Shown here piece after piece: positions 17,393 through 25,434 of a DNA stretch of 62,912 bases. This stretch comes from Dysgonomonas sp. ZJ279 (lineage in GTDB: Bacteria > Bacteroidota > Bacteroidia > Bacteroidales > Dysgonomonadaceae), in the NCBI RefSeq assembly GCF_011039205.1, contig NZ_JAAKEL010000019.1, positions 1 through 62,912 of the forward strand. The letters are read 5' to 3'. The first letter of the stretch is position 1, and each line of letters begins with the position of its first letter. The notes under the pieces are model-generated. The model was not told where the DNA came from. It made no database searches and saw only the letters and a program-made list of their open reading frames with translations. The position numbers were made by a program, and so were the translations under genes.

Positions 17393-18268
17393 ATGGCAAG
17401 GACAGTAAGCGAAATTAAACAGCAAATGACTGAGATATTTATGGCCGATGCAGCCGTAATGTTCTTATATGATTTGCAACCGGGGCAATCATTCGATGAA
17501 AGGTTCCCAAGAGTCAGAATAGAAAGTATTTTTTTCTATATCGTAGCCTTTGCAATATGGACGCTTGAAACTCTTTTCGATATACATCGGCAAGAAACGG
17601 CGGATATAATAAGTAATCTTAAGCCTCACTCACCCCGGTGGTATCGCAACATGGCCCTTGCTTTTCAATTTGGCTTTAACCTTTTACCTGATAATGACCA
17701 ATACGACAACGAGGGTAAAACACAGGAACAAATTGATGAAAGTAAAATAGTATCGTATGCCGCCGTCCGCAAGCAGGGAGGTGACAAACCATTATTAATA
17801 AAAGTTGCGAAAGATGTTGGCGACAACCTTGGCCCTTTAAATAATGACGAACAACTTTCATTTTCTGAATATATGGAACGTGTTGGCGATGCCGGCGTAG
17901 AGATTGAAGTATTAAGTACAACGGCGGATAAACTAAAGTTATCACTTGACATTTATTACAATCCTTTGGTACTGAATGCAAACGGACAACGCTTGGACGG
18001 CTCATCTTTTACGCCGGTTCCCGATGCCGTTCGGGCTTATCTTAAAGTCTTGCCTTTTAATGGTGAGTTGGTACTTGCGTTTCTAACTGATGCACTACAA
18101 AGAGTTGATGGTGTTGTTATACCTCATTTATCCTATGCCGCTTATCAATATGGAGCACTTAATTGGATAAATATAATTGTGAAGTATCAGCCTTATTCGG
18201 GTTATTTTCAAATAAGTGATGCCGATTTGAGTATTAATTATATAGCACAAAGCGAAATATTGCAATGA
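17393..18268 (+). CDS. baseplate J-like protein
   Basis: The 291-residue protein fits the gpJ/Mu gp47 baseplate wedge family of Bacteroidota phages: an N-terminal helix (MARTVSEIKQQMTEIFMAD), a membrane-like stretch FFYIVAFAIWTLETLFDI, the HSPRWYRNMALAFQFGFNL motif, and a C-terminal PVPDAVRAYLKVLPFNGELV / GALNWINIIVKYQPYSGYF. It is followed by a gpI-like gene and the fibres. Its stop overlaps the next start by four bases. Confidence 0.75.
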   Translation: MARTVSEIKQQMTEIFMADAAVMFLYDLQPGQSFDERFPRVRIESIFFYIVAFAIWTLETLFDIHRQETADIISNLKPHSPRWYRNMALAFQFGFNLLPDNDQYDNEGKTQEQIDESKIVSYAAVRKQGGDKPLLIKVAKDVGDNLGPLNNDEQLSFSEYMERVGDAGVEIEVLSTTADKLKLSLDIYYNPLVLNANGQRLDGSSFTPVPDAVRAYLKVLPFNGELVLAFLTDALQRVDGVVIPHLSYAAYQYGALNWINIIVKYQPYSGYFQISDADLSINYIAQSEILQ

Positions 18269-18747
18269 AACATTTTACTATAAACTATTCACGGCTAATA
18301 CAACAATTGTTGCCGATTATTTTTCGCACTTCATCTGTAACGGCATTTTTAGAGGCTTTTCTTTCTCCTATCCGTTACATATACAGTTTATTCCAACGCA
18401 ATAGGGATGATAATTTGTATCACTTAAATATAACACCTCAGGTGTGTTTCATTGAAAAAGCGTTGAATGATCGTTTTGATTTTGGTGGCCGACGTATTTA
18501 TATAAGCAGTGGGAAATATAACAGGCAACTGTATATACATACCCGGAGTGAAAACAAGCCTGTTTTTATATATAAACGTGAAGAAAACAAGCCGGTATAT
18601 TTAAGAAAACGAGATGAAGTTGGTGTCGAACGGTTCAATTTTATAGTAAATGTACCTAAAGGCCTACAATACAATAAGGCTGAGTTAGAAGCAATAGTAG
18701 AGATGTATAAATTACCAACTAAAACATTTATAATAAACGAATATTAA
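18265..18747 (+). CDS. hypothetical baseplate protein (gpI-like position)
   Basis: The 160-residue protein overlaps the J-like gene by four bases and precedes the first fibre gene, the slot of gpI/Mu gp48 that joins fibre to baseplate. The start MKHFTINYSRLIQQLLPII is helical; the middle has near-duplicate motifs (HTRSENKPVFIYKREENKPV, then YLRKRDEVGVE) that look like a short beta repeat. I do not recognise a family. Confidence 0.55.
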   Translation: MKHFTINYSRLIQQLLPIIFRTSSVTAFLEAFLSPIRYIYSLFQRNRDDNLYHLNITPQVCFIEKALNDRFDFGGRRIYISSGKYNRQLYIHTRSENKPVFIYKREENKPVYLRKRDEVGVERFNFIVNVPKGLQYNKAELEAIVEMYKLPTKTFIINEY

Positions 18748-18748
18748 T

Positions 18749-19861
18749 ATGCACAAAAAATATGATTTTTCACAACTAGGTGGTGCCCCATTTGATCAAC
18801 AAACGCTCGAATTTATGCAATCCGCATATTCTGAAATAACAGGAGGCTTAGCCGCCATGATTGGTAATAATGTTATAGTTTCGGGTTGTATAGTTTCGGG
18901 GCAAAATGTTACAGCGGGGTGGATTATTGTTAATGGTGAATTGTTGCCTTTTTCCGGTTCATCTACCGGAGTACAAACAACATTCGTAATTCGGGAATTA
19001 AAAGAAACTTTGATTTTTGAGGACTCAACATCACAAGCAATAGAAATAAGTCGTTTTGCCCAATTCGGGTCGGGAACTGGTGCGATTGCATGGTCAAGCC
19101 TTACCCGCTTAAATTCGTTGTTGACAATCTCTAATCACCTCGCTAGGGTTGATAATCCGCACGGAGTAACCAAAACACAAGTAGGACTTGGTAATTTGCC
19201 GAACGCTAAGACCGACGACCCAGCGGTGAACGATACTAATATTTTAGCGACGAGTAAAGCGGTTGCCACTCACGTTTTAAATAAAAGTAATCCGCACGGA
19301 GTAACCAAAACACAAGTAGGACTTGGTAATTTGCCGAACGCTAAGACCGACGACCCAGCGGTGAACGATACTAATATTTTAGCGACGAGTAAAGCGGTTG
19401 CCACTCACGTTTTAAATAAAAGTAATCCGCACGCAGTAACCAAAACACAAGTAGGACTTGGTAATTTACCGAATGCTAAGACCGACGATCCAAACGTGTC
19501 GAATAGTGAAGTTTTAGCAACAAGTAAAATGGTTTCTGCTGCTACTGCTGGCGTTCTGTCAATTTTCCAACAAGGCTTTGTTGAACTAGTCTATAATCAG
19601 TCTGGGCCGCGCATTAATATTAATAAACAGTTGGCACTGGGTAAGATTGGCGTTATAGCCAATATTTATGTGTATCAAAAAACCGATGATACATATAGTG
19701 ATTTATATTTTAATACTAAAGAGCATCTGTTGTCGGCGGTGTCGTTCCGTTTCTCAAATGCTACTGGGATGGCTGAATCTGTGCGGTTTGGCTTTGATGT
19801 GACGCAAACAAATGCCAGCACAAAATATTACTTGGAATATATGATCTATCAAAAACCCTAA
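18749..19861 (+). CDS. tail fibre protein with tandem repeats
   Basis: The 370-residue fibre has three 45-residue copies (residues about 136-270) of a Phage_fiber_2-like unit with NPHGVTKTQVGLGNLPNAKT and AVNDTNILATSKAVATHVLN. Copies one and two are identical at the DNA level (135 bases each, 19154-19288 and 19289-19423); the third has drifted. The residues before them carry the baseplate end; residues 280-370 form a terminal knob-like domain. It would bind the host surface. The identical repeats can recombine and change shaft length. Confidence 0.82.
   Translation: MHKKYDFSQLGGAPFDQQTLEFMQSAYSEITGGLAAMIGNNVIVSGCIVSGQNVTAGWIIVNGELLPFSGSSTGVQTTFVIRELKETLIFEDSTSQAIEISRFAQFGSGTGAIAWSSLTRLNSLLTISNHLARVDNPHGVTKTQVGLGNLPNAKTDDPAVNDTNILATSKAVATHVLNKSNPHGVTKTQVGLGNLPNAKTDDPAVNDTNILATSKAVATHVLNKSNPHAVTKTQVGLGNLPNAKTDDPNVSNSEVLATSKMVSAATAGVLSIFQQGFVELVYNQSGPRININKQLALGKIGVIANIYVYQKTDDTYSDLYFNTKEHLLSAVSFRFSNATGMAESVRFGFDVTQTNASTKYYLEYMIYQKP
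19154..19423 (+). repeat. two identical 135-base tandem repeats in the fibre gene
   Basis: Two consecutive in-frame units with no base difference; a third, diverged copy begins at 19424. Synonymous positions are unchanged, so the duplication is recent or kept uniform by gene conversion. Changes in copy number would add or remove exactly 45 residues. Confidence 0.9.
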
Positions 19862-19863
19862 TT

Positions 19864-20409
19864 ATGGCAACAACGGATATAAATACTATAAAAAACTGGT
19901 TTACACGTGGCTCTAAACCTTTGGCGGCTCAATTTGCCGCATGGCTTGATTCGTATTGGCATAAAGACGAGCCTATACCAATCGAAAACATTGATCGGCT
20001 GGATGAAGTTTTAGGCAATTTCGCCACGACTCAGCAATTAGACAATACACTCACTGAAGTTAACAGGGTTGTAGGTGATGCACTCACAGAAGTTAACAGG
20101 GTTGTAGGTGAAGCCCTCAAAAAATTGGAAAATGCCGCCTCGAGTCTGCAATTAGAGCGCCGTATATCTTTCGGGATGGAAGACAATACAATGAGTATGT
20201 TCTTTGCAGAGGCACTTACCATCTATAAAATAGCTGGTATCAATGTAAATACGTTGGATTTGGTAATAAACAATGTCTCTCAAAGCGTTGCAGTGAACCA
20301 AACGATTGACTTTAAAATACCAGCAAACGCGTTGGTAACATTTTCAGTAACCCGACAAACGATTGATAATGATTTGTTTCTTTATCTGTTTGGCAAAATA
20401 ACAATGTGA
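19864..20409 (+). CDS. second tail fibre protein, short coiled-coil shaft
   Basis: The 181-residue protein follows the fibre gene by 2 bases. Residues about 63-84 are two 11-residue copies of a coiled-coil unit (LTEVNRVVGDA, LTEVNRVVGEA). The N-terminus has TRGSKPLAAQFAAWLDSYWH, a common fibre-attachment start in Bacteroidota phages. The C-terminal 90 residues are beta-rich and probably trimeric. A host-binding or fibre-joining role is inferred. Confidence 0.65.
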   Translation: MATTDINTIKNWFTRGSKPLAAQFAAWLDSYWHKDEPIPIENIDRLDEVLGNFATTQQLDNTLTEVNRVVGDALTEVNRVVGEALKKLENAASSLQLERRISFGMEDNTMSMFFAEALTIYKIAGINVNTLDLVINNVSQSVAVNQTIDFKIPANALVTFSVTRQTIDNDLFLYLFGKITM

Positions 20410-20410
20410 T

Positions 20411-20611
20411 ATGATATATACAATAAACAAAGATCAAGATACATTCGAGATAGACGACAATGTGTTTTTTCGCAATCAGTCACCGAAATTTCAAAAAGTC
20501 TTTTCAGAAAATCAACGTACATATAATGTTGCACTGTTCGATAATTGTGAAGTGATGGTTTTGAGTACTGATAAAATAGTAGTTAATGATAAAATAGAAG
20601 ATTATGAATAA
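20411..20611 (+). CDS. small hypothetical fibre-operon protein
   Basis: The 66-residue protein is acidic and starts 2 bases after the previous stop; its stop overlaps the next start by 8 bases. It has no recognised family (MIYTINKDQDTFEIDDNVFF, then VMVLSTDKIVVNDK). The close fit in the operon supports that it is translated. It could be a fibre chaperone or short connector. Confidence 0.5.
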   Translation: MIYTINKDQDTFEIDDNVFFRNQSPKFQKVFSENQRTYNVALFDNCEVMVLSTDKIVVNDKIEDYE

Positions 20612-22469
20612 TAAATTTAAAGACTACTATATAAACTATGATCAGCTAAATATTTATGATGTTGATTATAGATATATTTACTATTTCAGTCAGATAGCGA
20701 CCTCAAAAAGTGGTGTAGGTACACGCGATAATCCTTATCACGTTGCAGTGTCTCACCTCAATGTCGGTAATGGTGGCGGTAAGACTTGTAATCTGCTTTC
20801 GGGCGGTGAGTATCTTTTGCGTCTTGCTGTAAGTGGTGATGGTCATTACCGCGATCTTATCGGTATGGGTATGCACGCAACAAAAATAAACTTCTCGCTT
20901 ATATCCGATAATTTCACTCATATACGGTTTAAGGATTTAACGTTAAACGCTCTCGATCTTGTATCTGCAACACAAACGGTTACATATCGCTTTGACAATT
21001 GTGTGATTGAAAGTGGTTTTAACAAAACGGTTAATAATGCAACCAAATGTCTTGTCAAAATTCAAAGTAGTATTGTTGGTACGCGCGGAACAAACAATAC
21101 ATTTTCAAATACGGTGATACAAACATTATTATTTACAAATCTTTCGATTGTAAATAAATGTGACGTTGTTGTTTCGCAAGCAGATTTAACGAGTTATAAT
21201 ACAAGTTATAAAGGCTTCGATTCATGCCGATTCAAAATAGGCGGTGAGTTGGGTTTTACGCCATTAATCGGAAATACAGAGGCGACGTTACGTGCTGATT
21301 TTGTTAGCAGATGCGAGGCGCAAGGTTTGACCGTTCCAAGTGTGACCGATTATGATATTACCAATAAGGTTGGGCGCTGGGTGTTCGATAACGGATCGAC
21401 GATCGAGGGTGCGATTATTAAAGGTTCTATCTTTCATCTTTTTGAAGAACGTTTATTTATCATTCTAGGACACACAATCAACCGAATAGAACGCATACCG
21501 ATTACATTGTCTAAAAATAAACCAGCCTCGATCAGTACGGCAAATCCTAACAGCGGTTTACTTGTTGGTGAAAACTCGTTACAGTTACCCGCGAATGTAG
21601 ATATAACAGACGCGGCAAGCGGTTATATAGAATCAAATGTGATGTGGCTGGGTGGTAAGAACAAAATAAACGAGGTCGGTATATTTGGTAATTTACCGAT
21701 GTATTTAGGTGTGACAAGTGATGGCACGCGAGATATAGGCTCAACGCCTGTAACTGTTATTCGCGCGGGCTGGGTTTATTTGGTGCGTTCGTCCGATAAG
21801 CAATTCGCGTCAATAACCTATAACGGTTCGACCTATTCGACTTCATTAACGACTCGTAATAATACATTTATCGGTGTTGCTGGTGTGGCTTCTTTTGCTG
21901 TTGTTAGCGGTAATGTACAAGTATTTGAAGTGTTAGACCTTGCGCGGGCGCAAACGGTCAAAATGCGCGTTGTGAATGACTTACCCGACGGTTTAATCAC
22001 CAGCGGGAACTTACAGGCTGATTATTGGTACTTCGTTGCTCCGAATAACTTAAATGACACAAGCGGAACTGTAACTTATAACAATGTTGTATATCCGTGT
22101 TTTGGTTCATTCTTGGTTACTAGTGCTACATTGACATTCGCTATTACTGGTAATTGCCATTTGCGCCGATGCTGGAATAAGAACTATGCAGAAAGTGACG
22201 CAACCGACAAAGCATTTTGGACTAACAGGCAAAAACCGTTTTGGTGTGATGTTGTTCCGAACGATACGCGATGCCTGATGCAAAATAATAATGACTTTGC
22301 CAACGAAATGAAGCGCGGGGCTGATGGTAATTACTTGACCTCTGGTCATAATGATTTTTACGCACTGGCTGGCGGTGATGGCGGCGTGATCGTTCCATCG
22401 TTTACAATACATGGTTCATTTGTTCAGTATCGCATTGATATTTCAACGCTAAACCCTATTAGAATTTAG
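20604..22469 (+). CDS. large receptor-binding tail fibre/tailspike-like protein
   Basis: The 621-residue protein has a beta-solenoid-like N-terminal half (VGNGGGKTCNLLSGGEYLLR, then repeated strands to about 280) of the kind found in tailspikes. Residues about 380-520 hold two similar domains (AGWVYLVRSSDKQFASITYN and ADYWYFVAPNNLNDTSGTVT, each ending in a GxFxV..TxxFxxxGN pattern). The end has WTNRQKPFWCDVVPNDTRCL and a glycine-rich tip. No catalytic motif for a depolymerase is obvious. It is the main candidate for host recognition. Confidence 0.7.
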   Translation: MNNKFKDYYINYDQLNIYDVDYRYIYYFSQIATSKSGVGTRDNPYHVAVSHLNVGNGGGKTCNLLSGGEYLLRLAVSGDGHYRDLIGMGMHATKINFSLISDNFTHIRFKDLTLNALDLVSATQTVTYRFDNCVIESGFNKTVNNATKCLVKIQSSIVGTRGTNNTFSNTVIQTLLFTNLSIVNKCDVVVSQADLTSYNTSYKGFDSCRFKIGGELGFTPLIGNTEATLRADFVSRCEAQGLTVPSVTDYDITNKVGRWVFDNGSTIEGAIIKGSIFHLFEERLFIILGHTINRIERIPITLSKNKPASISTANPNSGLLVGENSLQLPANVDITDAASGYIESNVMWLGGKNKINEVGIFGNLPMYLGVTSDGTRDIGSTPVTVIRAGWVYLVRSSDKQFASITYNGSTYSTSLTTRNNTFIGVAGVASFAVVSGNVQVFEVLDLARAQTVKMRVVNDLPDGLITSGNLQADYWYFVAPNNLNDTSGTVTYNNVVYPCFGSFLVTSATLTFAITGNCHLRRCWNKNYAESDATDKAFWTNRQKPFWCDVVPNDTRCLMQNNNDFANEMKRGADGNYLTSGHNDFYALAGGDGGVIVPSFTIHGSFVQYRIDISTLNPIRI

Positions 22470-22473
22470 TATT

Positions 22474-22704
22474 ATGGCAGAGTATGAAAATGGATTGCCG
22501 CCTATAACCGATATATCGGACACATCTGTTTCGAGTGTGTCTATAACCAAAGCGGTTTTTAATGATGTAGAGGTTAGAAATGAAGTTACGGCGGTTAGTA
22601 TTAATACAAGTGTATTCGAGTCAGCTAGTGAGTTGAGCGAATTAAATACTATATCAATCACGAAAGGCGATGCCGTTGGTAGAAATTTTGGTACGTTCTT
22701 GTAA
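22474..22704 (+). CDS. small hypothetical protein, last gene of the fibre operon
   Basis: The 76-residue acidic, serine/threonine-rich product (TSVSSVSITKAVFNDVEVRN, then TSVFESASELSELN) starts 4 bases after the tailspike stop. It has no recognised family. The alternating polar pattern suggests a beta-helical or fibre-tip segment. Followed directly by the structured intergenic element. Confidence 0.5.
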   Translation: MAEYENGLPPITDISDTSVSSVSITKAVFNDVEVRNEVTAVSINTSVFESASELSELNTISITKGDAVGRNFGTFL

Positions 22705-22725
22705 TTAAAATAGGAGGGATAAATA

Positions 22726-22851
22726 AGCCCTCAGTCGTTAGTAGTATCTCACCACGTACTAACGTATTCGTTAAAATAAATGCGAAGCAACGCATAACTG
22801 AGGGCTGATGCCTTTAGTTACGTTGCTTCGTTTTTTTTGTACGTGGTGAGA
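22726..22851 (+). other. structured intergenic element with four interlocking inverted repeats
   Basis: Pairs that can be read directly: A 22726-22735 with 22797-22806 (10 bases, AGCCCTCAGT); B 22747-22759 with 22839-22851 (13 bases, TCTCACCACGTAC); C 22783-22792 with 22821-22830 (10 bases, CGAAGCAACG) extended by 22795-22799 with 22816-22820; D 22736-22743 with 22757-22764 (8 bases). C plus the T-run at 22831-22838 forms a terminator. A cuts across C and B, and D cuts across B, so the pairs cannot all form at once. This is the layout of an attenuator or of a small structured RNA. It fills the gap between the fibre genes and the methylase. No family recognised. Confidence 0.75.
22783..22838 (+). 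terminator. terminator hairpin after the tail fibre operon
   Basis: A 10-base stem (22783-22792 / 22821-22830) plus a further 5-base stem inside, followed by eight T. It would end the long structural operon. Its inner stem competes with pair A of the structured element. Confidence 0.75.
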
Positions 22852-22892
22852 ATACAAAGATAAGTTTTAAACACTAATTAAATAGAAATTAA

Positions 22893-23753
22893 ATGGAATT
22901 TAAGAAACAAAAAAGCTACAAAGTAGCACCGCTACCTTTTCAAGGACAGAAAAGGAGATTTGTAAATGGTTTTGGAATCGCATTACAGGAACTCAAAGCT
23001 AATAAGGAAGTGAGTATAATAGTCGATCTGTTTGGAGGTAGTGGTTTGCTATCACATACGGCAAAGAATATATTTACTAATACTAGGGTCGTCTACAATG
23101 ATTTTGACAATTATAGCGAAAGACTAAGAAATATAGATCGTACTAATAAATTATTGGCTGATATCAGATTGATATTATCAGATTATCCGAGAGAAAAGAA
23201 ATTAGACGATAAATCTAAGGCCCATGTTCTTGAATGTATTGAAAAAGCAGATAAAACCGGATATGTAGATTATGTTACATTGTCATCATCTATCCTATTT
23301 TCTGCACAGTATGTAACTAGTCTTTCACAACTGAACAAAGAAACGTTATACAATAATGTTAAGGCCACAGACTACGACTTTAGCGCGGATGAGTATCTTG
23401 GCGGCTTGGAGATCGTTCGGTGTGACTACAAGCAACTATATGAGCAATACAAGGATGTGCCGGGGGTGTTGTTTTTAGTTGACCCTCCATACCTATCAAC
23501 TGACACAAAAACTTATCTCTCAGACAAGTATTGGAAGCTTCGGGATTATTTGGATGTATTGAACGTTCTCACAGGCTCTAACTATGTATTCTTTACTTCG
23601 AATAAGAGTTCATTAATTGAGTTATGTGAGTGGTTTGCAGACAATCGAAGTATTGGTAACCCGTTTGAAAATTCAGTATTGAATACACAGAATATTACAA
23701 TCAATAAGAGTGCAAGTTATACCGATATGATGTTGTATAAGTTTGTGAAGTAA
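22893..23753 (+). CDS. dam: D12-class DNA adenine methylase
   Basis: The 286-residue enzyme adds a methyl group to adenine N6 (probably in GATC-like sites) using S-adenosylmethionine. Motif I VDLFGGSGLLS is at about residues 44-54 and the catalytic DPPY at residues 197-200, with the LSTDTKTY loop after it. The N-terminus has the family start VAPLPFQGQKRRF. It lies after the structured element and before a terminator. A phage-borne methylase would protect its DNA from host restriction. The target site is not shown by sequence. Confidence 0.85.
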   Translation: MEFKKQKSYKVAPLPFQGQKRRFVNGFGIALQELKANKEVSIIVDLFGGSGLLSHTAKNIFTNTRVVYNDFDNYSERLRNIDRTNKLLADIRLILSDYPREKKLDDKSKAHVLECIEKADKTGYVDYVTLSSSILFSAQYVTSLSQLNKETLYNNVKATDYDFSADEYLGGLEIVRCDYKQLYEQYKDVPGVLFLVDPPYLSTDTKTYLSDKYWKLRDYLDVLNVLTGSNYVFFTSNKSSLIELCEWFADNRSIGNPFENSVLNTQNITINKSASYTDMMLYKFVK

Positions 23754-23775
23754 ATTTTATTTTGTGCAATAATAT

Positions 23776-23800
23776 AGCCCCTTTCGGGGCTTTGTTTGTT
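23776..23800 (+). terminator. terminator after the methylase
   Basis: AGCCCC (23776-23781) pairs with GGGGCT (23786-23791) around a TTTC loop, followed by TTGTTTGTTT. It closes the phage module on the right. Confidence 0.7.
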
Positions 23801-23842
23801 TTAGTGCGTGCGTGTTTTTATGTACATTTCGTTTTAAAAATT

Positions 23843-24304
23843 GTGAGATTTGGATTTTTCAATAATATTATACAGAAAAATCAATTAATTGATAAAAAAT
23901 TTAAAACATCTGACATTCCATATTCAATACAACAAATTAATATTGAGAATTTTAATTCAATATCTACTTTTTGGGATTTTTGTCCATCATGGCAAAATAG
24001 TTTCGATTCCATCAAAAGGACAGCCAAAGGCTTTGTTAGTATAGGAGTTTTTATCGAAAACTCACTCATCGGATATTGCGTTTTTGAACCTACTTCAGGA
24101 GATATTACTCAAATAGCAGTTGACAAACAAAACAGAAGAAAAGGAGTTGCATCACTACTGCTTAAAGAAATAGTCAGACTCAATGAAAATAATGTTGTAA
24201 AAATTATAAATACTGATATTTCATGTAGTTCGATTACTAAATTCTTAAAATCAAAAAATATTGGAATTACAGGTATGCAGTTTGAAATGATAAAAGAAAT
24301 ATAA
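23843..24304 (+). pseudogene. GNAT acetyltransferase, N-terminal half missing
   Basis: The readable part is the C-terminal half of a two-domain GNAT protein of about 280 residues: FNSISTFWDFCPSWQNSFDS, then SGDITQIAVDKQNRRKGVAS (acetyl-CoA loop RRKGVAS) and a final NIGITGMQFEMI. No ATG start is available; the frame runs back to TTG at 23762 through the phage terminator, and a GTG lies at 23843. Break point and phage edge coincide, so I infer that phage insertion or later deletion removed the 5' half. If translated from the GTG it would be a free single GNAT domain. Confidence 0.6.
23856..23874. repeat. right copy of edge direct repeat
   Basis: TTTTCAATAATATTATACA matches positions 142-160 at 18 of 19 bases in the same orientation. 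It lies inside the truncated GNAT reading frame, between phage terminator and recognisable GNAT sequence. Confidence 0.4.
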
Positions 24305-24429
24305 AATTCTTGCAAATTGATAATTACACGACGGAGTATAGCACTGAAAACTTGAACTCTCTTGTTAAAGATTTTGAGAAAATTATTAGTTTTATGGAAA
24401 TTTCAAATAATGGGCAGCTTTATACGTGA
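24301..24429 (+). pseudogene. possible gene remnant
   Basis: A frame without start codon encodes a protein-like tail (QIDNYTTEYSTENLNSLVKD, then FEKIISFMEISNN) and ends at 24427-24429 within the next gene. Codon use looks genuine, but there is no family match and no start, so it is listed as a remnant with low confidence. Confidence 0.25.
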
Positions 24430-24634
24430 ATTAGCTCAATACATTGGTGTTCGTTTTAGATACAGCTTTTTAAGGTTTGTTAAAGTACCTAAATCCTTAG
24501 ATTATTTAAGAGGTAATTCTGATGATGGTGCTAACAATCTGAGTCATGGTTGTATTAATACTCTCATAGGTTTGCCAATCGTATTTCTAATAATATTAGG
24601 GCTTGCTTATTTATATTTTACTTTCCTCAACTGA
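24410..24634 (+). CDS. small membrane protein
   Basis: The frame is open from 24362, but the ATG at 24410 gives the more natural start MGSFIRELAQYIGVRFRYSF; the 74-residue product then has KSLDYLRGNSDDGANNLSHG and one C-terminal membrane helix (about 52-71). Similar small proteins with a GNSDD...NNxSHG motif are common in Bacteroidales. Function unknown. Confidence 0.6.
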   Translation: MGSFIRELAQYIGVRFRYSFLRFVKVPKSLDYLRGNSDDGANNLSHGCINTLIGLPIVFLIILGLAYLYFTFLN

Positions 24635-24838
24635 AAAATAATAAATCCCCAAACAATTCTGTCTGAAGATTATATTTTTTGTGGAATGAAGATCGAAATT
24701 TAGGACTCATCTAGTGAATGTATGGATAACAATGCCAAAAACATAATTAGATAATTTAAAAGAGTAAAATAGTAAATACGAGGAAAAGTATCAATCTTAA
24801 TATGCGATTATACAAATAACAAGTTAATTATAAACAAC

Positions 24839-25249
24839 TTAATCACGAAAAAGTTTCTCTATTATTACAGGTTCACTTTTTGTTTCAAAATTATCTATCC
24901 CTACTGTTACCATATCACCTAAAAGTGATTCAAAGTCATAAATATAAGAAGTGTAATCTCCAATCTTTCCGTTGATAACTCCACTAGCATTTGCTTCAAA
25001 GACATATTTAGGATAAATAATCGTACCATCTTTTTTTTCTACACAGCGCTGAGGTTGAGCCCGATATATCCATCCAACCGTATCTTCACCTTTTGTCTCA
25101 TATATCCATATTCTTGAGTTAGGTCTTGGTATTATATTACCATCTTCAGTATAACTTTTAAATGTAACAGTTAAATCAACTTCATTATCATCTGATGAAC
25201 AAGCAAAAACAAAAGGAATCAATAAAAGTAGTGTAATAAGTTTTCTCAT
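24839..25249 (-). CDS. small secreted lipoprotein
   Basis: The 136-residue protein has a lipoprotein signal (MRKLITLLLLIPFVFAC; lipidated Cys17), followed by SSDDNEVD, the acidic stretch that directs lipoproteins to the surface in Bacteroidota. The rest is beta-rich with VTFKSYTEDGNIIPRPNSRI and GWIYRAQPQRC, like a small transthyretin-type domain. Function unknown. It stands alone, 86 bases from the tRNA gene. Confidence 0.7.
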   Translation of the reverse strand: MRKLITLLLLIPFVFACSSDDNEVDLTVTFKSYTEDGNIIPRPNSRIWIYETKGEDTVGWIYRAQPQRCVEKKDGTIIYPKYVFEANASGVINGKIGDYTSYIYDFESLLGDMVTVGIDNFETKSEPVIIEKLFRD

Positions 25250-25334
25250 AAATATTATAGATTAAGGTTAGGAATAATCCTCTCAATAATAAAGAAAATC
25301 CTCAAACACTTCTGTATGAGGATTTCTAATTCTG

Positions 25335-25408
25335 TGGAGAATATCGGACTCGAACCGATCACCTCAACACTGCCAGCGTTGCGCTCTAGCCAGATGAGCT
25401 AATTCCCC
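25335..25408 (-). tRNA. tRNA-Ala (GGC)
   Basis: The 74-base sequence folds as a tRNA: acceptor GGGGAAT with ATTCTCC, D arm GCTC/GAGC, anticodon stem CAACG/TGTTG with loop CTGGCAG (anticodon GGC), and T arm with TTCGAGT. It has the G3-U70 pair that marks alanine tRNAs. CCA is not encoded. Confidence 0.95.
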
Positions 25409-25434
25409 GGTGCGGATGCAAAGATAATAAAGAA

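Noticed and set aside
20604-22704. Diversity-generating retroelement (variable fibre tip), as in some Bacteroides Mu-like phages
   Set aside because: No reverse transcriptase frame and no second copy of the fibre 3' end was found in the window.
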